The notes beneath the pieces are model-generated. The model made no database searches. It was not told the origin of the DNA and saw only the letters and a list, made by a program, of their open reading frames with translations. A DNA stretch of 8,956 nt from contig DASSVP010000082.1 of NCBI GenBank assembly GCA_035705985.1, forward strand, positions 1 to 8,956, in the 5' to 3' direction. The position numbers were made by a program, and so were the translations under genes. Shown piece by piece: positions 1-6,692 of this stretch. Position 1 is the stretch's first letter. Each line of letters opens with the position of its first letter. This stretch comes from JACVRW01 sp035705985. Its GTDB lineage: Bacteria > Actinomycetota > Thermoleophilia > Solirubrobacterales > Thermoleophilaceae.

Positions 1-782
<782 letters not shown>

Positions 783-791
783 GGGCGGCGG

Positions 792-797
792 AGGTTA
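792..797 (-). promoter_or_regulatory. Putative -10 hexamer TAACCT for the carboxylase beta gene
   Basis: TAACCT (minus strand) fits the TANNNT -10 pattern and ends 9 nt before the ATG at 782, within the 24-bp gap after the upstream stop codon. It would give a near-leaderless transcript. No -35 was recognised. Support comes mainly from similar hexamers at the same distance before four other genes here. It could be chance, with the gene simply read through from upstream. Confidence 0.35.
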
Positions 798-806
798 CCC
801 GGCGGG

Positions 807-2288
807 CTAGTCGCCGCCGTACCAGGGCAGCCGGCCGCCGGCGCGCTCGAGCACGGCGCCGTAGAGACGGTCGACCACGTCCGGGTGGCGGGCCGCCACG
901 TTGCGCCTCATGCCGGGATCGCGGCGCAGGTCGAACAGCTTGAAGTTCCCTGGGCTGTTGTAGCCCCACAGCATCCAGCGGCGGGAGCGGATGAAGAACG
1001 AGTCCGAGTAGCCGCCCCAGGCGTACTCGCGATCGGGCAGCCCGCGGCCGCGGAACGGGCGCGAGAGGTCGGCGCCCGTCATGCGCTCGGGGCGCCGTAC
1101 GCCGGCCATCGAGAGCAGCGTGGGGCCGAGGTCGTGGCTCGACGCGAACCAGTCGCTCGCCGCGCCCGCCCGGCGGCGCGCCGGGTGGACGAGGATGAGC
1201 GGCACGCGCGTGAGCGCCGGATAGAGCGCCGTCTGCACCTTGCCCGTCCAGCCGTGCTCGCCGATCAGGATGCCGTGATCGGCCACGAGGGCGATCACGG
1301 TCTCGCGCTCGAGGTTCAGGTCGTGGAGCCGGTCGATCAGCAGGCCGAGCCAATGATCGGTGAGCGTGACCTCCGCGGCGTAGAGGTCGCGCATGCGGCG
1401 GATCACGCCGCGCCGCTCGCTCGAGCGCAGCCAGTTGCTCGCGCGGCCGTAGGTGGGGTGAGCCGGCTCGCGGCCGTCCCAGCCGCCGTACATGTCGAGA
1501 AAGCGTGCCGGCGGTGTCCAGGGCTCGTGCGGCTCGTAGGTGTCCACGACGAGCGCGAACGGGCGGTCGCGCGCCGCGGCCTGGTTCAGCTCGTGGATCG
1601 CGTTGCGAAAGACGCGGCCGGCGAAGGTGTGATCTGGCCCCTCCCACGGGCGGCTGTTGGCGAGGTAGAGGCCGACGCGCTGGCGGGTGCGCGCGCTGTC
1701 AGTGGCCGGGTGGAGCCAGTGGCGGAGGATCTCGTCGGGGACGCTGCCGGGCTTGTGCCTGCCGCCGATCTGACCGCCCGTGCGCACGAAGCGGTTGACG
1801 CTGTTGCGGAAGCGGCCGTAGGGGGCGGCGAAGCCGACGAAGGGATTGTCGGTCACGTACGCGGTCCAGTAGCCGGCGCGGCGCAGCGTCGCGAGCATGG
1901 AGCGGTCCGGCTGCGCGAGCGGCTCCCAGCCCGGCATGGAGATGAGGCCGGGGCGGTCGTACCAGCCGCGGTAGGGGAACTGGCGGCGGCCGCTGAGGAT
2001 GGCGTTGCGGACGGGGACGGTCGGCATGCCCTCCGGGAATACCTGGGTGAAGCGGAGCCCGCGGCGGGCCAGCGCGCTCATGTTCGGGGTGCGCACCCGG
2101 TCCTCGTAGACCGCGTCGGCGCGCAGCGAGTCGACGATCACCAGGAGCACGTTGGGGCCGTCGTGGCGCTGCGCATAGCGACCCGGCTCGGCCGCGAGCG
2201 TCGCCGGCTCGAGGCCGGCCATCGCCGCGGCGACGGCCGAGCCCTGGATGAAGCGACGCCGTGTGACGGAACGAGCCATCTCCGTCAC
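807..2288 (-). CDS. Tat-exported sulfatase-superfamily hydrolase with Thr at the nucleophile position
   Basis: A 493-residue alkaline-phosphatase/sulfatase-fold protein. The N-terminus carries a twin-arginine signal (TRRRFIQGS, 9-17, then an Ala-rich hydrophobic stretch to about 33), so it is probably exported folded. Seen in order: NVLLVIVDSLRAD (46-58, first metal-binding Asp53; the usual second Asp is Ser54), MPTVPVRNAILSGRR (88-102), YEPHEPW (251-257, His254), ADHGILIGEHGW (336-347, Asp337/His338) and Lys350. Sulfatases have C/S-x-P-x-R, whose first residue becomes formylglycine. Here it is T90-V-P-V-R94, which cannot form formylglycine. Thr is the nucleophile in related phosphotransferases and phosphodiesterases of the superfamily (LtaS, EptA, NPP), so the substrate may be a phosphoester; this is inference. 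The longest start is GTG at 2288. ATG at 2279 (residue 4) is equally plausible and leaves the signal intact. It is probably co-transcribed with its neighbours on both sides. Confidence 0.88.
   Translation of the reverse strand: MTEMARSVTRRRFIQGSAVAAAMAGLEPATLAAEPGRYAQRHDGPNVLLVIVDSLRADAVYEDRVRTPNMSALARRGLRFTQVFPEGMPTVPVRNAILSGRRQFPYRGWYDRPGLISMPGWEPLAQPDRSMLATLRRAGYWTAYVTDNPFVGFAAPYGRFRNSVNRFVRTGGQIGGRHKPGSVPDEILRHWLHPATDSARTRQRVGLYLANSRPWEGPDHTFAGRVFRNAIHELNQAAARDRPFALVVDTYEPHEPWTPPARFLDMYGGWDGREPAHPTYGRASNWLRSSERRGVIRRMRDLYAAEVTLTDHWLGLLIDRLHDLNLERETVIALVADHGILIGEHGWTGKVQTALYPALTRVPLILVHPARRRAGAASDWFASSHDLGPTLLSMAGVRRPERMTGADLSRPFRGRGLPDREYAWGGYSDSFFIRSRRWMLWGYNSPGNFKLFDLRRDPGMRRNVAARHPDVVDRLYGAVLERAGGRLPWYGGD
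2263..2288. repeat. Perfect 8-bp inverted repeat over the start of the sulfatase-like gene
   Basis: GTGACGGA (2263-2270) and TCCGTCAC (2281-2288) are exact reverse complements separated by 10 bp. In the mRNA, one arm contains the GTG start at 2288 and the loop contains the in-frame ATG at 2279. It could be a translation-control hairpin or a chance repeat in the twin-arginine coding region. Confidence 0.6.
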
Positions 2289-2320
2289 AACAGTGTCACT
2301 ACGGAAAGGCTGCGCTGCGA

Positions 2321-3031
2321 CTAACCGCGCGAGAACGGCCGGTGATGAGCAGCCCCAAGAGCATCGAGGGCCTCATCCAGGACGCAAAGGACGTGCTGGG
2401 GATCGAGTGGGGCGACGCGCCCGTCGCCGGCAGCATCGGGGGCATCGCGCTCCACCGCCTGCGGCTCCGGCTCGACCGCGACCGCCTCCGGCTCGACCGC
2501 GACCGCCTCCGGCTCGACCGGGGCCGGTTCCTCCTCGACCGGGGCCGCCTCCGGCTCGACCGGGGCCGGTTCCTCCTCGACCGCGACCGTCTCCGGTGCC
2601 GGCACGGGCGCGGCCTCAGGCGGGGCCGTGCGTTGCCGGAACAGCCATGCCCAGAAACCACGACGCTGTTGCTCGGCAACTGGCGCATCGATTGGGTCCT
2701 CTGCACCGAATTCATGCGCCACCTCGGCGGTCGCGTCCGCGACCGGCTCCGGCTCGGGCTCCTCCGCGACCGGCTCCGGCTCCGCGGCTGCCGGCTCCTC
2801 GGGCAGCTCGGCGTGCAGTGTCACCTTGGTCCCCCACCCGGAGGGCTCGATTGAGACGGTGCCGCTCGCGTGCTCGCCCTCCCAGGCGACGGTGTGCTCC
2901 GGCTCGAGCTTCGTGATCTTGATCTCGCCGAAGGCGCCGAGGTGCTTCGCGAGGCGCTCGACCTCGCTCAGCTCCTCCCACAGCTCCGGCGGTGACTTGA
3001 CGAGGGTGCGCTTCGCGGTGAGGTCCGGCAT
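2321..3031 (-). CDS. SRPBCC-like domain protein with acidic Pro/Glu/Val repeat tail, function unknown
   Basis: A 236-residue cytoplasmic-type protein with no signal peptide or membrane segment. Residues 1-77 look like a reduced SRPBCC (polyketide cyclase/ligand-binding) domain: KSPPELWEELSEVERLAKHLG (12-32), then beta-rich TVAWEGEHASGTVSIEP and GWGTKVTLHAEL (65-76). This is about half the usual length for the fold. An acidic linker (78-120) leads to a basic aromatic patch RRGFWAWLFRQR (123-134), which may bind a membrane or partner. A Pro/Glu/Val/Ala repeat (about 150-192) follows, and then a predicted helix ending LDALGAAHHRPFSRG (222-236). The conserved-looking ends separated by low complexity suggest a tethering or scaffold protein, but no function can be assigned. 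ATG at 3031 follows a weak GGGA. The gene ends 32 bp before the sulfatase-like gene on the same strand. Confidence 0.75.
   Translation of the reverse strand: MPDLTAKRTLVKSPPELWEELSEVERLAKHLGAFGEIKITKLEPEHTVAWEGEHASGTVSIEPSGWGTKVTLHAELPEEPAAAEPEPVAEEPEPEPVADATAEVAHEFGAEDPIDAPVAEQQRRGFWAWLFRQRTAPPEAAPVPAPETVAVEEEPAPVEPEAAPVEEEPAPVEPEAVAVEPEAVAVEPEPQAVERDAPDAAGDGRVAPLDPQHVLCVLDEALDALGAAHHRPFSRG
2456..2584. repeat. In-frame 21/42-bp tandem repeat coding an acidic EPEAVAV-type tail
   Basis: About six 21-bp units made from GCGACCGCCTCCGGCTCGAC-like and GGGGCCGGTTCCTCCTCGAC-like blocks alternate. The GGGGCCGGTTCCTCCTCGAC block recurs exactly 42 bp apart (starting at 2520 and 2562). It encodes residues 150-192 of the SRPBCC-like protein, with a 7-residue period (VEPEAVA, VEEEPAP). 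All visible units keep the reading frame, so copy-number change would lengthen or shorten the tail without breaking the gene. Confidence 0.85.
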
Positions 3032-3100
3032 CGGTCCCGGTTTCGATCAGGGCCGGCCGTCTCCTCCCACCGAAATGCCCCTCCCGCCGGACACTCCCCA

Positions 3101-3106
3101 TACGCT
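3101..3106 (+). promoter_or_regulatory. Putative -10 hexamer TACGCT giving a leaderless methyltransferase mRNA
   Basis: TACGCT fits TANNNT and ends 6 nt before the ATG at 3113, so transcription would begin at or next to the start codon. No Shine-Dalgarno sequence precedes this ATG, which agrees with a leaderless message. No convincing -35 was found. Confidence 0.5.
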
Positions 3107-3112
3107 CCCGCA

Positions 3113-3808
3113 ATGCTCGGTGACGACCTCGGCGACCTCCTCGGCCACCGCATCCCGGCCGACCACAGCCGTCAGGTGCTCGCCGACCACTACGCCGAGC
3201 GGCTTCGCGCGAGGCGCGTCATGGACCTCGGCTGCGGCGCCGGCGACTCGGTGGATCTCTTCCGATCGGTGGACCCGGACGTCGAGTGGGTCGGGGTGGA
3301 CATCGAGAGCTCCCCGGAGGTCGCAGAGCGCAGGCGCACGGACGCGAAGTTCGTGACCTACGACGGCCGCCGGCTCCCCTTCGGCGACGCGAGCTTCGAG
3401 CTCGTCTACTGCAAGCAGGTGCTCGAGCACGTGGAGCATCCGCGCGAGCTGATCGGCGAGGCGGCGCGCGTGCTCGAGCCGGGCGGCCGGCTCGCCGGCT
3501 CGACCTCGCAGCTCGAGGCGTTCCACTCGCGCAGCCTCTTCAACCTGACGCCCTACGGCTTCACGCGCGTGGCCGAGGACGCCGGCCTCGAGGTCCTGGA
3601 GCTGAGGCCCGTGATCGACGGCCTGACGATGGTCGCCTGGCGCGCCCTCGGGCTGCCGCGCTTCTTCCACCGCTGGTGGGCGGGCGAGTCGCCGCCCTAC
3701 CGCGTGATCGAGCTGGCCGCCAGGGCGGCGCGGCTCGACGCACGGACGCGCAACCAGATCAAGCTCGTCCTCTCCGGGCAATTCGCGTTCCTGGCACGCC
3801 GCCCGTAG
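3113..3808 (+). CDS. Class I SAM-dependent methyltransferase
   Basis: A 231-residue cytoplasmic methyltransferase of the Methyltransf_11/UbiE-like type. SAM-binding motif I is VMDLGCGAGDS (36-46). Motif II ends in the acidic residue Asp63 (VGVDIES), which should hold the ribose hydroxyls. LPFGDASFELVYCKQVLEHVEHP (88-110) is the typical post-II/III region, and ARVLEPGGRL (118-127) leads into the next strand. The C-terminal 90 residues have an aromatic patch (RFFHRWW) and probably set substrate choice. Such domains methylate small molecules, lipids or cell-wall precursors, and the sequence does not say which. The secreted-protein gene follows after 10 bp, so the two may be co-transcribed. It diverges from the SRPBCC-like gene across 81 bp. 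Confidence 0.88.
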   Translation: MLGDDLGDLLGHRIPADHSRQVLADHYAERLRARRVMDLGCGAGDSVDLFRSVDPDVEWVGVDIESSPEVAERRRTDAKFVTYDGRRLPFGDASFELVYCKQVLEHVEHPRELIGEAARVLEPGGRLAGSTSQLEAFHSRSLFNLTPYGFTRVAEDAGLEVLELRPVIDGLTMVAWRALGLPRFFHRWWAGESPPYRVIELAARAARLDARTRNQIKLVLSGQFAFLARRP

Positions 3809-3811
3809 CAT
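3806..3811 (+). promoter_or_regulatory. Putative -10 hexamer TAGCAT overlapping the methyltransferase stop codon
   Basis: TAGCAT begins with the TAG stop of the methyltransferase gene and ends 7 nt before the GTG at 3819. The same hexamer at the same distance precedes the MoaD-MoaE gene (8304-8309). There is no Shine-Dalgarno sequence, so a leaderless transcript starting at the GTG is plausible even though the gene lies close behind its neighbour. Confidence 0.5.
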
Positions 3812-3818
3812 CGAACGC

Positions 3819-4475
3819 GTGCGTGGGGCCTGGCTTGCGGCGGCGATGGTGCTGGGGGTTCCGGCGCCTGCCGCGGCGGCCGAGCCGCTGTGGGGCGTGC
3901 GAGCGGTCGCGACCGGCGCCTACGCGCTCGACTACGGCGAAGACGGCGACGCCGTCGACGGCCAGGGCACCGGCACCTGGCGCTGGGAGATGAGGGCGCT
4001 CGCGGAGGGGCTGACGGTCGACACCGGCACGGCGATCTTCCGGATGACGGTCGAGGAGGCGTCCGACATCGTGCTGGGCGGACAGTCACCGGACTGCCGC
4101 CCGCCGGCCGGGAGCGCGATCGGCTGGCTCCGCAACTCGCGCGTGGGGCTCTACCTCGGCAGAGCAAGAGGCTTCGGGGTGAACCACCCGTTCTTCGACC
4201 GGCTCCGGGGCTGCCACGTCGGCGCGCACGGGATGACCCTGTACGACGGCGCGTCGCCCTCCGACACGCGCATCCCGCGCGGCGCGTTCCGGCCGCGCCG
4301 CGACGACGAGTTCAAGCGCACATGGACGCAGGTGATCGCGCTCGACCGGACCCACGAGTCAGGCCCCCCGCATGCCTTCGCGGCACAGGGCACGATCACC
4401 ATCCGCCTCAGGCGCCTCACGAGGCGGGCCGCCCGCGCCCTCGAGAGCCGCCTTCGCGCCGTCCCACGCGGATAG
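3819..4475 (+). CDS. Small secreted protein of unknown function
   Basis: A 218-residue protein I do not recognise. The N-terminus is a Sec signal peptide: Arg2, a hydrophobic core at about 4-14, and an AAA site with likely cleavage before Glu22. The mature part of about 197 residues begins with alternating polar and hydrophobic stretches (VRAVATGAYALDYG, TGTWRWEMRAL) that suggest beta strands. It has only two cysteines (Cys93 and Cys132), which could form a disulfide outside the cell. The C-terminus is Arg-rich (IRLRRLTRRAARALESRLR), with no anchor or sorting motif. The GTG start at 3819 is supported by the signal peptide beginning there and by the TAGCAT 7 nt upstream. It lies 10 bp after the methyltransferase gene and converges with the MFS gene. 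Confidence 0.8.
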   Translation: MRGAWLAAAMVLGVPAPAAAAEPLWGVRAVATGAYALDYGEDGDAVDGQGTGTWRWEMRALAEGLTVDTGTAIFRMTVEEASDIVLGGQSPDCRPPAGSAIGWLRNSRVGLYLGRARGFGVNHPFFDRLRGCHVGAHGMTLYDGASPSDTRIPRGAFRPRRDDEFKRTWTQVIALDRTHESGPPHAFAAQGTITIRLRRLTRRAARALESRLRAVPRG

Positions 4476-4484
4476 ACGCACGGC

Positions 4485-4515
4485 GGGGCGGCGCGCCGGG
4501 CCGGCGCGCCGCCCC
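4485..4515. terminator. Perfect GC hairpin between convergent genes, probable bidirectional terminator
   Basis: GGGGCGGCGCGCC (4485-4497) and GGCGCGCCGCCCC (4503-4515) form a perfect 13-bp stem with a 5-nt GGGCC loop. It lies in the 45-bp gap between the stops of the secreted-protein gene (plus) and the MFS gene (minus). There is no T-run on either side, so it is not a textbook intrinsic terminator, but position and symmetry favour stopping transcription from both sides. Confidence 0.75.
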
Positions 4516-4520
4516 TCCCG

Positions 4521-6098
4521 TCAGGCCGCGATGGGCTCCGCGGCCGGACGCGCGACCGGCTCGATGTCCGGCTCGGCGACCTCGACCGGCGCGCGCTCGA
4601 TGTCGCGCTCGCGCACGAGCCAGAGCGCGCCGATCGCCGCCGCGAAGGCGACCAGGGCGCCGAGCACCGAGATGTCGTTGAACCCGGCGATGAATCCCTC
4701 ACGGGCCGCATCGGCGACCTGCTCACGGGATCCGGCCGGGACCGACGCCACCGCGCTGTCCAGGTTTCCTGACGACACCGCCTCGACCAGCTCGCGCGAG
4801 CGGTCGCCGCCGATGCCGGTGAGCTCCTCGACCTTCGACGACCCGCGGGCGAGGAAGACCGCGCCCCAGACCGCGATGCCGAGCGCGATGCCCACCTGGC
4901 GGAAGGTGTCGTTGATGCCGGAGGCCATTCCGCTCTGCTCCTTCGGCACCACGCTCACCGCCACGTCGGCGATCACCGGGTTCAGCAGGCCGATGCTCGC
5001 TCCGGCGACGATGAAGCCGCCGAGCAGCCCGGTCCACTCGTCCGTGATGCCCACGCCCGAGATCAGGAGCAGACCCGCGCCGGTGCCGACCAGGCCCGCC
5101 GCCATGATCACGCGCGCCTGAACGCGGGCGATGAAGGTGGCGGCGGCCGCCGCGACGACGAAGTTCACCACCGTCAGGGGCAGGTAGCGCAGGCCGGTCT
5201 CGAGCGCGCCGTGCCCCAGGAAGCTCTGGACGTAGAGCGTCAGGTACAGGAACAGCGCGAACATCGAGGCCGAGATCCCGAACGCCGCCACCTGGACGCC
5301 GGTGAAGGCAGGACGCCGGAAGAGCCCGAGCGGCAGCATCGGCTCCGCCACGCGGCGCTCGATCACGATGAACAAGGCCAGCAGCGCCGCCGCGCCGGCG
5401 AACAGGCCGACGATCAGGGTGCTGCCCCAGCCCTCCTCGTTGCCGCGGATGAGCGCGAGCACGAGCAGGAACAGGGAGCTCGAGAACGTCAGGAGCCCGG
5501 GCCAGTCGATGCCGGTCGCGTTCGGGTCACGCGACTCACGCACGCGGGCGTACGAGATCGCGATGGCCGCGATGCCGATCGGCACGTTCACGAAGAAGAT
5601 CCACTCCCAGCCGAGCGACTCGACGATGGCGCCGCCCACGAGCGGCCCGAACGCAACGGCCAGGCCTATGGTCGCGCCGTAGACGGCCATCGCCGTACCG
5701 CGCTCGCGGCCGGCAGGGAACTCCTGGGCGATCAGCGCGAGCGAGACCGCGAACATCGCGGCGCCGCCGATGCCCTGAACGCCGCGGGCGATGTTGAGGA
5801 AGGTGGGATCGGTGGCGAGTCCGGCCACCAGCGAGGCGACCGAGAAGATGCCGAGGCCGATCGCGAACACCAGGCGCCTGCCGAGCCGGTCGGCGAGCGA
5901 GCCGGCGGTCAGCACGACCGCCGCGAGCGTCAGGGTGTAGGCGTCGACGACCCACTGGAGGTCGGTGAAGGTCGCGTCGAGGTCGTCCTCGATCGAGGGA
6001 AGGGCGACGTTCACCACCGTGATGTCGAGGAGGAGCATGAAGGTGGCGACCGAGACGACGCCCAGCGTCCACCACTTTGTTGCTGTTTGAGAGGCCAT
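4521..6098 (-). CDS. DHA2-family MFS multidrug exporter (EmrB/QacA type, 14 TM)
   Basis: A 525-residue inner-membrane drug:proton antiporter. The N-terminus has DHA2 motif D1, LDITVVNVALPSI (24-36, with the membrane-embedded Asp25). The cytoplasmic loop between TM2 and TM3 has motif A, GSLADRLGRR (66-75). TM5 has antiporter motif C, GATIGLAVAFGPLVGG (141-156). The number of hydrophobic segments fits 14 TM helices, with a long non-hydrophobic loop before the last one (about 420-470) and a Pro/Glu-rich cytoplasmic tail (about 496-525). Substrates cannot be predicted. ATG at 6098 has an AGGAGA ribosome site 12 nt upstream. A divergent MarR gene and an operator-like inverted repeat over its promoter indicate repression relieved by a ligand. 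Confidence 0.93.
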   Translation of the reverse strand: MASQTATKWWTLGVVSVATFMLLLDITVVNVALPSIEDDLDATFTDLQWVVDAYTLTLAAVVLTAGSLADRLGRRLVFAIGLGIFSVASLVAGLATDPTFLNIARGVQGIGGAAMFAVSLALIAQEFPAGRERGTAMAVYGATIGLAVAFGPLVGGAIVESLGWEWIFFVNVPIGIAAIAISYARVRESRDPNATGIDWPGLLTFSSSLFLLVLALIRGNEEGWGSTLIVGLFAGAAALLALFIVIERRVAEPMLPLGLFRRPAFTGVQVAAFGISASMFALFLYLTLYVQSFLGHGALETGLRYLPLTVVNFVVAAAAATFIARVQARVIMAAGLVGTGAGLLLISGVGITDEWTGLLGGFIVAGASIGLLNPVIADVAVSVVPKEQSGMASGINDTFRQVGIALGIAVWGAVFLARGSSKVEELTGIGGDRSRELVEAVSSGNLDSAVASVPAGSREQVADAAREGFIAGFNDISVLGALVAFAAAIGALWLVRERDIERAPVEVAEPDIEPVARPAAEPIAA

Positions 6099-6110
6099 TG
6101 GAAAAGTCCG

Positions 6111-6116
6111 TCTCCT
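6111..6116 (-). promoter_or_regulatory. Ribosome binding site of the MFS exporter
   Basis: AGGAGA on the minus strand lies 12 nt before the ATG at 6098, a little farther than ideal. It is the clearest Shine-Dalgarno sequence in the window and supports a leadered message for this gene. Confidence 0.55.
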
Positions 6117-6142
6117 GGGCTAGACTTGGTTCGGAAACCTGA

Positions 6143-6177
6143 TCAAGTCGCCTGACCGTAACAGGCAGGCGTCTTGA
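6143..6177. promoter_or_regulatory. Probable MarR operator: 12-bp inverted repeat over the exporter promoter
   Basis: TCAAGTCGCCTG (6143-6154) and CAGGCGTCTTGA (6166-6177) are inverted copies with one mismatch, separated by 11 bp. The exporter's -10 lies between the arms, and the right arm falls within the -35/-10 spacer, so a bound dimer would block RNA polymerase. An overlapping perfect palindrome, TTGACTGTCAA (6174-6184), covers the -35. MarR proteins bind such palindromes between divergent genes. Binding by the adjacent regulator is inferred. Confidence 0.65.
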
Positions 6178-6184
6178 CTGTCAA
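6155..6184 (-). promoter_or_regulatory. Promoter of the MFS exporter (TTGACA-N18-TACGGT)
   Basis: On the minus strand a perfect -35 TTGACA (6184-6179), an 18-bp spacer and a -10 TACGGT (6160-6155) form the best sigma70-type promoter in the window. It points at the MFS gene and predicts a 5' leader of about 50 nt containing the AGGAGA site. Both elements are overlapped or flanked by inverted repeats, as expected for a repressed promoter. Confidence 0.65.
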
Positions 6185-6200
6185 GGGACCTGACGAAACC

Positions 6201-6692
6201 GTGACAAACCTCACACAGACGTGGACGCCGCTCCCGGCCCTGCTCGACGACCTCGCCGACGCCGGCTTCGCGAGCTTCCATCCGCGCCTCAACGAGGCGG
6301 GCCATCCCTCGATTCGCCAGGGCCACGGATGCGTGTTCCGCTTCATCGACGAGGACGGCTCCCGCCTGACCGAGCTCGCTGAGAGCTCGGGGCTGACGAA
6401 GCAGGCGGTGGGCGAGGTGGTCGCCGACCTCGAGCAGCTCGGCTACGTGGAGCGCGCGCCCGACCCACAGGACGGCCGCGCCAAGCTCATCAAGCTCACC
6501 GATCGCGGCGGCGAGGCGCGCCGAACCGCGATCGAGATCTTCGGCGAGATCGAGCGCGAGTGGGAGGAGCGCTTCGGGGCCGAGCGCGTCGCGGCGATGC
6601 GGGAGCTGCTCGAGGAGATGAGAGCCGAGCGCGACGGCGCGCGCGAGCTGCCGTTCAGGCCTCCGAGTACTCCCCGAACTCCTCACGCATGA
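6201..6692 (+). CDS. MarR-family transcriptional regulator
   Basis: A winged-helix DNA-binding repressor of 163 residues from the GTG at 6201. A dimerisation helix (about 10-32) leads to the wHTH: RLTELAESSGLTKQAVGEVV (55-74) includes the recognition helix, and APDPQDGRAKLIKLTDRG (86-103) is the wing with the family's typical D-x-R-D/G-R-like turn. The C-terminal helices (about 104-150) complete the dimer interface. An earlier in-frame TTG at 6174 lies within the palindrome that overlaps the exporter's -35, and the added residues do not look like MarR, so GTG at 6201, with AAGGGA 12 nt upstream, is preferred. It probably represses the divergent MFS exporter and itself, and releases DNA on binding a small molecule. 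It has one cysteine (Cys44). Its 3' end overlaps the mutase gene. Confidence 0.9.
   Translation: MTNLTQTWTPLPALLDDLADAGFASFHPRLNEAGHPSIRQGHGCVFRFIDEDGSRLTELAESSGLTKQAVGEVVADLEQLGYVERAPDPQDGRAKLIKLTDRGGEARRTAIEIFGEIEREWEERFGAERVAAMRELLEEMRAERDGARELPFRPPSTPRTPHA

Noticed and set aside
2456..2584. Possible CRISPR-like or regulatory repeat array
   Set aside because: The units are contiguous, have no unique spacers, are in frame and encode a regular acidic peptide repeat.
3047..3811. 254-codon minus-strand frame opposite the methyltransferase
   Set aside because: The methyltransferase on the other strand has complete SAM motifs. This frame has none and would overlap the SRPBCC-like gene's promoter region.
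5211..6155. 314-codon plus-strand frame opposite the MFS gene
   Set aside because: Low-complexity Arg/Glu/Asp/Gly translation with no motif, a shadow of the exporter's codon bias.
6174..6200. TTG start at 6174 for the MarR gene, adding 9 residues
   Set aside because: The TTG lies in the TTGACTGTCAA palindrome overlapping the exporter's -35 and has no ribosome site; GTG at 6201 fits better.
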